Shown in pieces: positions 51,737 through 63,174 of a stretch of 64,000 nt of DNA (its first letter is position 1; each line of letters begins with the position of its first letter). The DNA is from Rhyzopertha dominica (taxonomy: Eukaryota; Arthropoda; Insecta; Coleoptera; Bostrichidae). Location: positions 16,954,245 through 17,018,244 of the forward strand of contig QCXZ01000086.1 in NCBI GenBank assembly GCA_025024175.1. The letters run 5' to 3'. The position numbers and the translations under genes are program-made. The notes beneath the pieces were generated by a model. The model worked only from the letters and a program-made list of their open reading frames with translations. It was not told the origin of the DNA and ran no database searches.

Positions 51737-53519
51737 ATGGGCNATAGCGACTGTTCCGACTCAGAATGCACCGACATCCGTGTCAGCTGGGTGTACCGAT
51801 TGAAGAAGCANCAGCTGATGCACGAGCTACGGAAGCAGAAGCTCTCAACTGAAGGGGCCGTACCGGAGCTTCGCCAGCGGATGGTCCGACACCTCCGTCA
51901 AGAGCTGCCGTATCCCACCACCGTCCTGGTCCCCACCGTAGTATCGGCCCCCTCTCCGATCTATACTGTTTCCACTACAATGACGTCGACGACAACCGTC
52001 ACCAGCAGCTATAAAGGCCCGATACCTGCAGCTCTGGGGACAGTAGCTAACCAGCCACCGCAGGAAAGAGTAGCTAACCAGCCACCGCAGGAAAGAGTAG
52101 CCAACCAGCCACCGCAGGAAAGAGTAGCTAACCAGCCACCGCCGAAAACAGCAGTGGTGATCCAGCCACCGCATACGAGGATAGCAAACCAGCTTCCACA
52201 AAGGTTAGTACACATTCAGCCACCTATAGAAGGCGATCCACCGAGGACAGTATCAACCCAGCCGGTGAACCCGCCGAAGACGATTCCGAGCCAGACACCG
52301 TTAGCGAACCCTCCAGAGAAGGCAGTTCCAAACGAGCCGTTATTGCAGGACCGAGTCTTCAGTCCGCCACCGATCCAGCCACCGCCAGTCACTGATCCGC
52401 AAGGAAGAGGGGCGATCGAACAATTCTTCGACACCCTCCTCCGAGTTACCAGCCCGCAGGAACACCAGATGCCGCAATACGAAGTAGCCAGTCCGCCATC
52501 GGCAGAGCCACCGATATCATACAGTCCACCTAGGAGAGAAGTAACCGACATACACCTGGAGGACCGACGGATGCCGGCAACCGTACCAGGACCCAGCCAG
52601 ACTACAACACCGCCGCCAGACCCCTCAAATGCAGGGGTATATACACCGACTACAGTGCGCCGTGCCCGTATACGGTCCGACCTGAAGCCACATCGATGGG
52701 GAATCCACTTTGATGGATCCACCGATGGGGTCGCCTTCATGGAACAGCTGCTAGACGTTATGGACCGATACAATATCTCACACGATGAGGTAATGCCTAT
52801 CCTGCCCGAACTGCTATCTGGACTAGCCCTGGCCTGGTACCGTAACAACCTTCGAGCTGAATTACTACCCGGCTGACTACAAGATCAACCTCGAGCGGGA
52901 GATAAGTCAGCGTACTCAGCAGCCACACGAAACCGCCTTGGAGTACAGTACCGCCATTCGTACCCTGATCCGCCGTCATGGAGGCATGACACCGGCGCAG
53001 GAACTGTACTGGCTACACCGGAACATGTTGCCAGAGTACCGCATGTTCATCCGCCGCCAGGATTGCACCAGCGTTGCTAGTCTGCTGGCCGCCGTCAAGG
53101 AATTCGAGATTCTCCGCCAGGACCAGATAACCGCCACCGCCCAGGATGTAGCCGAGAGGCTTGAAGAAAGAAGACCCATCCCGCAACTGAGGATTCCAGT
53201 TGAACGTGGGAATTCACCGACATACCGACAACCCCAGGAATATCACCAGAGACAAGAACCGCCATCCAGGCGTTTTAATGTACCGGAGCAGACACCGGTA
53301 CCACAACCGGAACGTCAGCCGCAGGAAAATCGACCCAGTCATCGCCACCGAGAAGACACATCCGACCGTATCGATACTAGCCGCCCTGTATGTTGGAGAT
53401 GTGGCCAGAGTGGCCACTCACGAAGCCAATGCCAGAACCCCTTCGTGAAGTTCTGCTCAAGGTGTGGCCGCCGTGGGACCTACACCCGGGACTGCACCTG
53501 CCAGAATTCGGAAAACTAG
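51737..53519 (+). pseudogene. gag: Gag of the non-autonomous LTR element (one frameshift)
   Basis: Frame 51737-52876 starts after a purine-rich leader: an SAP-like N-terminal helix pair (QLMHELRKQKLSTEGAVPEL), a Pro-rich linker with four tandem copies of VANQPPQER, then the capsid start (WGIHFDGSTDGVAFMEQL, LALAWYRNN). One base is lost near 52845. The next frame continues FELNYYPADYKINLEREIS, YRMFIRRQDC and two zinc knuckles (CWRCGQSGHSRSQC, CSRCGRRGTYTRDC) to 53519. Confidence 0.85.
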
Positions 53520-54910
53520 ATGGCAGCACGTCAGCGCGGAGGCCTGAACTGCTGCCCGTACACATCGTCTCCGAAAACCGACCACACATCAGGATCAACA
53601 TACAGGGAAGACCGTTCACTGCACTCATCGATACCGGATCCGTATCTTCATGCATAGGACCTACCGTTGCGCGATATCTGGAAAGAACCGGAGTCCCTGG
53701 ACAAAATTCAGGCTCTCCGACCGCCAGAGTCATCGATGGCCGCCAGGTCCAGATCTCCAAGGTCTACGAGGTAGAGGTCCGCATAGAAGACGAAGCCCGA
53801 CAACACCATTTCCTGTACATACCGACAATGACCAGCAAAGTACTACTTGGAATGGATTTTCTCCGAACCATGGACCTGCACATGAACTTCGAATCCGGGT
53901 TCGTGTTTGACAGGAACCGCAACATTTCTTTACCGAACTGCCGGACCATCCACAAACCCGACACCGCCGCCACCGATAACATCGAGCCCACATCAACCAA
54001 ACCTGTCATGAAGCACCACAAGGGAGTCCCCAAAAAGGTAGACCACACATTACCTAGGGATCCCGTACCAGTTACCGATATAGGAGCCACCGACATAACC
54101 GAGCAGAACACCGCTATCGAAGAACTGCCAGATTGTTCTTGGTATCGACACCGATTCACGGAAGTCAAGCGGCATCCAGACCAATGCCCCGATTACCGCA
54201 TCACCGACCACCGACTTTACCGCCACATAGACAGCCACCATAGTGACAAGGTGCTGTCCAAACCGTGGAAGTTATGCATACCGAAGCCTCTTCGCCGTCG
54301 TGTGTTAGAAGAGAACCACGACGCACCGACCGCCGGACATTTAGGGGTATCCAGGACGATATCCCGACTGGCCCAGCAATATTACTGGCCAGGAATGTTC
54401 CGGGACGCCGTTAAGTACGTCCATAGATGCCAGCACTGCCAGGGTGTTAAAATTTCACAGCAGAGGCCACACGGACTGCTTCAGCGAACGGCAAACCGCA
54501 ACCAGTGGAAAGCCGTCAGCACCGACCGACCCCGACCTGCAACGGAACAAAGCTCCCAAGCCGAGCATCCGAAGACTACGCCCTCCAAGTCCAGCCAAAG
54601 GATCCCTATTCAGCCGGACCAATGCTGGCGATGTGGCGAGCCAGGTCACCGACGTAATGGCTGCTTACAGCCACCGATGCTGTNCTGTTCCCGANGCGGA
54701 ACAGTAGGCATCATGTCCAGTAAGTGCGACTGCCCGACAGAGCCCAGANGGCCAACGAGGGAAAGAGAGGCCTTATTCGACCAGTCCACGCCGAGCAAAC
54801 GGATCCACCCCCGAAGGATGACCCACCGAACCAGGACCAGATACCCGCGTACCGCGATTTCATATATAGTTCGCCGCGATCTGACATGTACATACAATGA
54901 AATAATTTAG
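53520..54910 (+). CDS. protease / integrase-zinc / zinc-knuckle chimeric ORF
   Basis: The open frame begins at 53390 inside gag. From about 53590 it reads a retroviral-type aspartic protease (TALIDTGSVSSCIG, VLLGMDFLRTMDL). The frame then skips directly to the integrase zinc-binding domain (HDAPTAGHLGVSRTISRLAQ, YYWPGMF, HRCQHCQGVK). No RT, RNase H or DDE core follows. It ends with another nucleocapsid-like stretch (CWRCGEPGHRRNGC and a second, ambiguous knuckle) that resembles the gag zinc knuckles upstream. It looks like the product of template-switching deletions but stays open for 506 codons. Confidence 0.8.
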
Positions 54911-55078
54911 GATTGTAAATAGTTAGGATAAGATAAAATATCTTAGGATTGTAAATAGTTAGGTTAAGATGAAATATTCTAAGATTGTAAATAGTTAGGG
55001 TAAGTGGGATTGTTAACCGAATAAATTAAATTTTGCCTTCCGGTCATCTTTTTCCGCGCCCCCGAAGTAAGAGGAGAA

Positions 55079-56299
55079 TGTAACGAAGTTACAGTCTCCG
55101 CCTTAGTCATGCCACGAATCGCGTCCATGTTTCCGTTCAGAGCCCGCTTAGATGGCACTGAAAACATCTGCCATCTAATTCTCCCGCTGATCCGTCCGAC
55201 CGTCGCTGACAAAAGCACACCGGTTTGTGCATACCGGCAGTTCTGACCGATCCGTCGTGCCAGCAACAAGCTTAGGTGAGTAAACGCTAGTAAGTAGCTT
55301 GGGCATTGTGGTGACTTCCCTGTTCGCCACGATCCCTTTCCTGCCATCCTCTGTGGGGCAGTTGGTCGATGGTGCGCCGCATGCTAGTTTTTGTAGGCGG
55401 TTCGCTTTCAGACTAACTACACAGAGAGTTATTTGCTGGGTATTTGCCGCATGCTAGTTTTTGTAGGCGGCCCGTACACGGTGAATTACTCTCTCACGTC
55501 CCGACCGTTCCTTACCACCGACCCGACCAGCTGATTGGGGTGCGCCGCATGCTAGTTTTTGTAGGCGGTCCGCTCCAATCTCACTGTGCGGGGGTTATTC
55601 GCTGGGTATTTGCCGCATGCTAGTTTTTGTAGGCGGCCCGTGCCTGGTGAATAACTTATTCACGACACCGACTATTATCACTTCTGACGACGTTCACCCC
55701 GTCTCTCACCAAATTCGACCGTCCCATACATATCCTGCCCTGTAACACCACCTGCTTCACCCGACATTGCACGCTTATTATTGCTGGCACCGCTTTTACC
55801 GCTAATTGTATCATAATCACCGTACCGTTTCTTTCACCGTACCGTAATCATTGTTCACCGTAGTTACGTAATCGTAGTGTGGCTTGGCTAGGCATCGCAT
55901 GGGGAGCCGTTGCGTAACTTAGAGCCATAGCGTTATTTTGCCTGTTTAACCATTTAACATAGAGTAATAAACTGCATTTCTAGGTGATTGTTGGTTTTAC
56001 TGCTTGCACCGCCTGCACCCCGCTAATATCTTTTTCAGCACACGGCATCCACCCTCGGGTCTTGTTCCCTGGAGTGCCGTTTCTCCACTGCAGCTGCCCT
56101 GGACTGTGTATTAAAAGGGGATAGCACACAGAAATCTGAGGAGCATACCTCAGTATAATAAAAAACTGGCGCCCGAGAACACCGTCTGACGTCACGCTAA
56201 GTGATTACGTTAGCACCGTACCGCACATTACGTACCACCGTCCGTCCGCCCTCCGAGCCGAAGGCCCGTTCCGCTGCTAACACCGAAAAAGGCGTCACA
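55079..56299 (+). repeat. 3' LTR with four hairpin-motif repeats
   Basis: 1221 bases; same sequence as the 5' LTR but with only four copies of the CCGCATGCTAG...GCGG motif (near 55378, 55447, 55545, 55616). The copy-number loss explains the length difference. Confidence 0.9.
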
Positions 56300-57518
56300 G
56301 CAACATCATAAATCCTTTTGTTTCGTTGTAACTCCTTAACCCGGCGTCCTAGGACTTTCGGTGCGGTTTATTTTATTGTAGACTGTGATCCGGGGAATAC
56401 CTCTTCTGATAAGCTTCCTTGAACCCCCACTTCTCATGACTATCATGGTCTGCGGCCTTTTATCCCTCGACGGAACCCACTTCTTATAGCTAACTCCTTA
56501 TTGATCAAGGGTCTCCTGTACCCAAGGGACGCGCGAAGAGAGGCGGGTCCCGAGACGTTAACCCACATTCCAGGAACGCGCGACGCTTAATTTCTTCTCA
56601 TTCAGTAAACTTGTCGAAAAGTCTTCACAAACCTGTAAAAACATATTACTAAGAATTCTTTTTATGGAAACAATATTTTTTATAATAAAATATGATGACA
56701 TGGAAAAAGTGTTTTCAGATACATATATATTTTTTTATAAGTAAGTATTATACCTTTGCGGAAACTTTTTTGGCCTATTTTAATGTAAGGAATTTCACGT
56801 GATGATAAATCAAATTGCACGATGACGTCCCAACATAATTTTGAGTGATGTTTTGAAAAGTTGATATAAAAGTTAAAATTTTACTCAACAGCAATAATTT
56901 TGACTGTGAGTCTTTTGAGGTTTAGTGTGCTTTGTAGAAACATCATTTATATTTAAATTTATATAAAATGAAACTTATAAACCTACATAAAGTAATATTA
57001 GGAAAAATTAATACTATTGTTGGGAGACTCGGGAGAAAAACGCTGCTTGCTACTACTGCTGGTTTATTACATAAACTGTAAAACTCATCTAAAAAGTCTG
57101 ATTGCGCTACAAAGTCTGCGTGCTTATATAGTAGGATTTGATCGTAAATTTGTTCTCGCCAGAAAACTTGCAATAATTTGAGAACAGTTACAAGTTTTCT
57201 TTTACATAGAGTTTTGCTAGTTCTTACTGGTAAGGGTAGCTCATTAGCGAGCTTCTAGAATGTTCTTACATTTACAGTTTTTCTTAACAGGATCATAAAA
57301 GTGATAAGCGAACATGTGTTTGAGACGATTCATCAGAACATGTTAACATGAACATCGAAGATAACTTAAAATTAGATGCATCTGTACTGAGGTTAATACA
57401 CTGAAGTGGTAGGTATACAAGACTTCCCTTCTAAAACTGTTTTATTACGGAAGCAATCTTCCTAATAAAATACTTAAAATTACACTAGGCACTACTCTGC
57501 TTTTAAAATACTCGCGCA
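56300..57518. other. 1.2 kb without recognised genes; may include an LTR of the retrovirus-like remnant
   Basis: 56330-56620 is GC-richer single-copy sequence. The part just left of 57518 would be the position of the 3' LTR of the env-bearing element, but no terminal repeat partner is in the window and no boundary could be fixed. Confidence 0.4.
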
Positions 57519-58440
57519 CTAAATTCTAATATTCTTTTTCCGTAGGGGAAGTTGCTCTAGGTCTTCCATGGAGGACTCAATCTGGATGATCATTGATGAC
57601 CGCGGTGATTTCATTCTGCCTTGAAGTGTGGGCTGTGCTTCGCCGATTTCTTGAAATTCGTAGGATCCACGATAGCTGGCTGTATTCGTTATGTTGATGC
57701 AAAGGCCACATTTTCCTAAGTCGATGGTTCTTCTTATGCATGGATCGTACATCCTTTTACATCGTATGCATGAACATACAAATATTACTACAGTGACAAA
57801 TAGTATTACTCCTAGTAATAAAGTGTACCATTTGGTGTGCTGAACGATGAAGGGTTGATTGAGATTATTATGGAGTATCTCGTCGAATTGCTCCAGTTTA
57901 TGTTGGGCAGAAGGCAGATCGTTCAGATTAATGTTTGGTAAACGGATCATCTCCATTGGTTTACTTTCAATATACTGTTGCTTTTCTAGACAACATTCAT
58001 ATTCCACTAGGTTGAACCTTGGTACGTAACTGGTGAAATTAGCTGTTATATTGCTGTTCGAGATCAGCATTATTGTATACTTGTAACATTTACAACCAGA
58101 TTTTAATTTGAAAGTTCCAGTGTTGGTTAGTTCGATGTTGACTGGTATGTAAGAGTCTTCACATAATATTGTAGCAGTGACTGCTTACGATGAATAACCA
58201 TTGATTAGGTGATAGCGGATGCCAAATTTCCAATTCTGCACTGATGGCCTTGGTTTGACAATCTGATGGTTGGGATTCCAGCTTCTTTAGCCTTAGTTCA
58301 GTTTCACACACAGACTGCTCCTTAATGAAATGAACCATGATATTTTTGCAGATGTATTAATCGCCATGTAGAACCTTCTTGCAAGATGTCAAATCTTTTG
58401 ATGTTCCATAAAATGTCCTTGATGCGCTCATTAAGAGGTA
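57519..58440 (-). pseudogene. env: C-terminal part of an errantivirus-type envelope protein (insect endogenous retrovirus relic)
   Basis: The 183-codon frame 58070-57519 has an ectodomain end, one strongly hydrophobic membrane segment (WYTLLLGVILFVTVVIFVCS) followed by a Cys-rich basic stretch, and an acidic cytoplasmic tail. This is the layout of insect gypsy-type Env, a fusion glycoprotein. Upstream, 58071-58440 continues with stops and shifts. The middle of the gene is interrupted by the CR1 copy at 58579-61162. Non-functional. Confidence 0.65.
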
Positions 58441-58578
58441 AGGATATTGTGGATCAGTATAGGAATATATATTTGAAGTATTATGGAAAGGTACAGGTAA
58501 TGGAATGAGTTTGTACAATTGATACGGTTCCTTGGTGACTTAAGGTATGTGAATCGCGTAAATGAGAATTTGATTGAT

Positions 58579-61162
58579 ATATAATAATAATAATAATAAT
58601 GCGTCTTTATTCGCAAGCATTTACAATATTAATAATTTTAAGCATAAATATACAATTGCAGTGGTGCTAACACTTGCGAAACGGCGAAGTTCAGCGGCCA
58701 CTTAAACGAAAATGGCAGCTGTTCTTCCACTTAACCGAGAGCGAAAAAAAACAAACAAAATAAAAGCCTTATTAGCTTATAAATATGGGTAAAACAAAAA
58801 AAAATAACAAAAAATTTATTTTTATTTAGAAGGCAAATTAAATCTGGCCGAATTTCGGAGAAAAAAAATTGTTAACTAACATTCACAAAAAAAAACAGTA
58901 ATATTATGTGCTGGATAACAAAAACTTCCTGTATTCACGCTTAAAAGAATGTAAACTTTTAGATTTTAAATCTATAGGGACAGAATTATATATATTGGAC
59001 ACACAATAAGAAAACGAACGACGAAAAAAGCTGTGCTTATGAATTGGAATCAAGAGAATATCTTTTCTGCGTATATTGATACTGTGTACATCTGTCCTAA
59101 ATGTAATTTTTTCATGTAAATAAGCGGGAGATTTATATAAGATCACTTTATGAAATAAACACGCAGAATGCAGCTTTCTACGAGATTTCATATCCAACCA
59201 GGGTATTAACTTGAGTTTGTGATTAACATGGTGTACTCTCGTTAGCCCAAAAATCAAGCGTAAACAAGAATTTTGTACGACTTGAATCCTCCTGCAATCG
59301 GCATAATCCAAGCAAGGCCCATAGACACTATCAGCAAAGTTAAACAAAGAAAGGACCATAACATCACACAGATATACTTTTTGCTGTAAATTTAGTAGGT
59401 GGCGGATATTATAGATAATTCTAAGATTGCAGAATGCCTTACTAATAAGATTGTTTACATGCTTACTAAAACGCATTCTATTATCGACCAATAAACCCAA
59501 ACTTTTGGCACATCCAACAATTTCCAAATTCTGACCGCCCACCTTAACATGTAAGTTCGTAACTAATTCAGTATACCAAGGGAAGGCAGGAGACATACAA
59601 AATACAATAATTTTAGACTTTGATGGATTCAACGACAAAGAATGGTCCATAGAAGCGCGATATAAGTTCCTTAGATCCGCCTCAAGTTTTTCCCTGGTAT
59701 CCAGAATAGTATTTCTATCGGAATAATAAATAAGCTGAGTGTCATCAGCATAAGAATGGCATTCACCATGTCGAATGACACGAGCCAGAACAGACGTATA
59801 TAAGGTAAAAGGTATAGGACCCAGAATAGATCCCTGTGGGACACCACAAGTTACACCAAATGGTTCGGATAAAACGTCACCAATTTTAACAATCTGAACC
59901 CTGTCCGACAGATAACTTTTAAATAATTTTAATGCATCGGATCCTATGCCTAGATGATGCAAGATGGCCGTAAGTAAGCAATGGTTAAGGGTATCAAAAG
60001 CTCTAGAATAATCTAAAAGTACCAAAAAACAAACTTTTCCTATGTCTAGGGCTGATAGGATATTATCTGTAATGTTCAAAAGTGCAGTCTCACAACTATA
60101 TCCCTTTCGGAATCCAGACTGAGTCCCAGGGAGCAACTTAAACTCACCAACATGCGTCAACAACTGGGAAGCCATAATCTTTTCAAGGACTTTAGAAAGA
60201 ATGGGTAGCAGGCTAATAGGCCTAAGATCCTTATACTCCGAAGGTTTTTTTAATTTTGGGGAAGGGAACTACTATGGATTTTTTCCAGCTATTAGGAACA
60301 GTATTAAGACCAATGCAAGTATTAATTATATGGGTTATATATGGAAGAATGACAGGCAAAGCGTTTAGTAATAAATTAATATTTATACTATCATAACCAC
60401 ATGCATTAGTTTTAATTGACGTTATGATTTTAGATATTTCGTATTCGTTNGTAAACGTAAATTCAAATTTTGTATTAATCAGTGTTTTGTTCATATAACT
60501 GTTTATTAACTGTTGGTCTGGAACAAAGTCCCCCAGAGGTAAGTTCAAAAGAAATTTATTGTAATCTGTTACCAAGTTTAAATGCTCTGGCATGGTATAT
60601 TTGGTGTTTTTAAAAGTGACCCCCATATCCTTCAGTAGCCAGCCTTTATTGTAGGTATGCCTTCTTTTCTAATTGTACCGTTTTATTTACTAAATTTCTA
60701 AGAACTTTGTAGTAGTCCCAGTGGTGCCGCACACCGGATCGCCTATATCGTGTAAGCGCCTTATCACGAAGGTTCATCATTAATTTAAGATTATCTGTCA
60801 GCCACGGTGCTCTGGGTCTCGTGACTCGACGTTTGACAATAGGTACATGAGTATTGTATACCAGTAACAGTTTATCATTTAGCATGCGTACCTTATCATC
60901 TATATCAGGCATGTCATATATAGTCTCCAGATTGCTGAACTGTAGATCAGACAAAAACCCTTTTCTATCAAAATTTTTATACGAACGATAGGTAATAAAA
61001 CTAGGATCACTACAAAGGTTATTAACTTCACCAGTTATTTCACAGCAAATAACACTATGATCCGAGATAGAGTGATCAGACCTTACAGACACTCCTTGAA
61101 CAACATCCAAATTGGATGTAATAATATGGTCTATTAAAGTAAGCGATTGCAAGGGGACTCTG
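58579..61162 (-). mobile_element. CR1-type element, 5'-truncated copy inserted in env
   Basis: Minus-strand copy of the element at 17613-21770: (ATT)n tail at 58579-58599, 3' UTR, and ORF2 back to the end of the endonuclease domain. Homology stops near 61162. The tail adjoins gattgatata on the left and the truncated end adjoins gataactgata on the right, so a short gata-type target duplication is possible. Confidence 0.92.
58904..61152 (-). pseudogene. ORF2 of the truncated CR1 copy (endonuclease end and RT)
   Basis: Frames 61152-60646 (endonuclease C-terminus LIDHIITSN, SDHSISDHSVI), 60626-60231 and 60175-58904 (RT with GVPQGSILGPIPFTLY and YADDTQLIYYS). Very close to the 18611-21436 protein. 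Breaks: a stop and frame change near 60640 and an indel near 60235. One ambiguous base at 60450. Confidence 0.9.
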
Positions 61163-62048
61163 ATAACTGATAATTCACAAATAGAAAAATAGTGGTTAGT
61201 TTTTTCATTATTATCAATAGGAATAGGAATGTCTGCAGCAGTATTTAATTTGACTTTTGATAATTATTCTCTTAGATGTTTTGGTGTTATAACTGCTGGA
61301 TGTAAAATATTTTGTTTGGCAAATAACATGGCTGAAATTATTACATCAAATTTTTCATGTAGTTCAGTAATAATTTGAGTAATCCTATTTAAATGATCTT
61401 GAATCTTAATATAATATGTATGAGTATTAAGCGTTTTAATAGCATTAGAAGAAAAATTATTAAATTTTTCTGTATTTTTATTCATTTTGTTGTAACGATG
61501 AGTGATTCATTGTGACTATTGATGGCATCTGATAAAATATGAATTTGTTGTTTCATGAGTAATTGTACATCATGATTTTGCTGAAGAGTTGCTGTAATTG
61601 CTTCATTGTAATATTTAGCATCTTCTGCATCTGGAATACCAAATAGTCATTTAAAAGAGTATTGCACGTCATTAAATAAACCTCTCTTTTCACGAATTAA
61701 TGAATGACCAGTTATGTGACAGATTGACTCAAATTTAGTTTTTAATTGATTTATTTGAATCGTTAATAATTCGATTGTTTCTTTACAGGTCAATTTATTA
61801 CTTCCTTTGGTAATATTACTGTTTGGATCAAAGATTTCTCAAAGATCTTTTGCACAAATTGCATTTCTTGATCGTAAAAACTAATATTTGTGTACGTTAA
61901 TAAAGTAAATTGTCATTTGAAAGTTTAAGCGTAACCTATTTGATGATGACATAACGCTGCTTTGACATCAAGTGGTGAGATTTGATAAGGTAAAGAGTGA
62001 GCTTTTGTTTCACAATTTAGTAGGACTGGAAGTAGAAGTAGGAACATT
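61163..62048 (-). pseudogene. env: N-terminal part of the errantivirus-type envelope relic
   Basis: An ATG at 62048 starts a hydrophobic signal-peptide-like stretch (MFLLLLPVLLNCETKAHSLP). The body is broken by stops and shifts. A 73-codon frame at 61485-61264 carries a heptad-like helix and the motif AMLFAKQNILHPAVITPKHL, found near this position in insect retrovirus-like envelopes. It continues beyond the CR1 insertion into 58440-57519. Described only as a relic. Confidence 0.6.
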
Positions 62049-62049
62049 T

Positions 62050-62406
62050 TTATGATTTCTGTAAAGAAAATGTAAAACTAATATTAGTATGCTTGTATAC
62101 TATAAACAGAGCTTTCTGATGTATCATTGTAATAGGGTTGTAACATATCATGGTGATATGTAGTAACTTTCTTTGAACTAATTTGTACGTCGTAAGTGTT
62201 ATTTGATGCACTTTAATAATTTGGTATGGTCCTTTAAAGGATTGTGACAATTGCTTGTTTAATCCAGGCTTAATAGCTTCGTTTTTAACTAATACATAAT
62301 CATGTAGTTTATATTTGTTGAACTTAATTTTCTGATCATGGCAATTTTTCGCTTTGGCTTTTGCTTTTTCCAAGATATTTCTGTCTATCTCAAATGATTG
62401 CTGTAA
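62050..62406 (-). pseudogene. integrase C-terminal domain of the retrovirus-like remnant
   Basis: Reads YKLHDYVLVKNEAIKPGLNK then SFKGPYQIIKV, the chromatin/DNA-binding end of gypsy-group integrases, directly upstream of env. The first residues of the open frame come from the inserted repeat. Confidence 0.7.
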
Positions 62407-63174
62407 CTTCCACATCCAACGGATGGGAAGTATTGCATCGCGAAAAACATTTTCAAAAATTTTTATTTGCTCATTCGCTTTAAAATGGTCGAAAACGCAA
62501 AAAAAAACAAAATTTGAGCAAAAAATTTCTTGTCTGTGTGTCCATGTGTCTGTGTGTCTGTGTGTTTGTGGACACGATAACTTTCGAAAGACTCAATATA
62601 TGAACTTGAAATTTGGCAAACGTATAAATCTCAACTACCCAAAGCGACCTATTGTTTGAGGGGTAAGTAGGGTATCGGGAAGGGGGCGAAATTGGGGGGT
62701 TACTACCCTTTTTGCAATTTTTTTTTTCGTGTTGGTATGTGATTAGTAGTATAACTGCGAGTATTAATCGTTCTTAAAAATTTTCGGTGCAGCAAACTGT
62801 TTTGAAGATATTAGCAAAAAAAGCGTCACTTAAAGAAAACGGTTTTTCCTAAATATCTCCGAATATATTTCATATATTACAAAAATGAAAATACCGTCAG
62901 ATAGGAAATAAAATTTCTTACAAAAAGTACGATTTTTTTTTAAATTTTGATATTATATAGAAAATCAAATTTCTGATCAGAAAGCACTCTTGTAATTTTT
63001 TTGTTAAGTTAATAATTTTCGAGTTATTTGGAAGAAACCGATTTTAAAATTTTATATATTTTTGTTAATATCACGAGGACTGTTTGTCTTAGAAAAAATG
63101 CTCAAAATCTGATTACTAATCCTATAGTATAAAAAATAAAACATAAATGTCATTTTGACAATTGGATGTGGAAG
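62407..63174. repeat. palindrome-ended AT-rich repeat, copy 2, inserted in integrase
   Basis: Starts with CTTCCACATCCAAC-GGATGGGAAG (62407-62430) and ends with TTGGATGTGGAAG (63162-63174), giving inverted ends. Non-coding, with A/T runs and a (TGTCTGTG)n patch at 62533-62568. It splits the integrase reading frame. Homologous in reverse to 15500-16177. Confidence 0.75.

Larger units (their letters stand above)
49430..56299 (+). mobile_element. GC-rich non-autonomous LTR retrotransposon without reverse transcriptase
   Basis: LTRs at 49430-50988 and 55079-56299 (TGTAACGA...GTCACA). The primer site TGGCGCCC follows the left LTR; the purine tract aagtaagaggagaa precedes the right one. Flanks gcat and gcaa could be an imperfect 4-bp target duplication. 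The internal 4.1 kb encodes gag, protease, the integrase zinc region and a second gag-like zinc-knuckle stretch; RT, RNase H and the integrase core are absent. GC content is clearly above the neighbours. Confidence 0.9.

Noticed and set aside
51845..52848. Several minus-strand ORFs opposite the Gag of the GC-rich element
   Set aside because: High GC gives long antisense frames; the plus-strand frame carries the domains.
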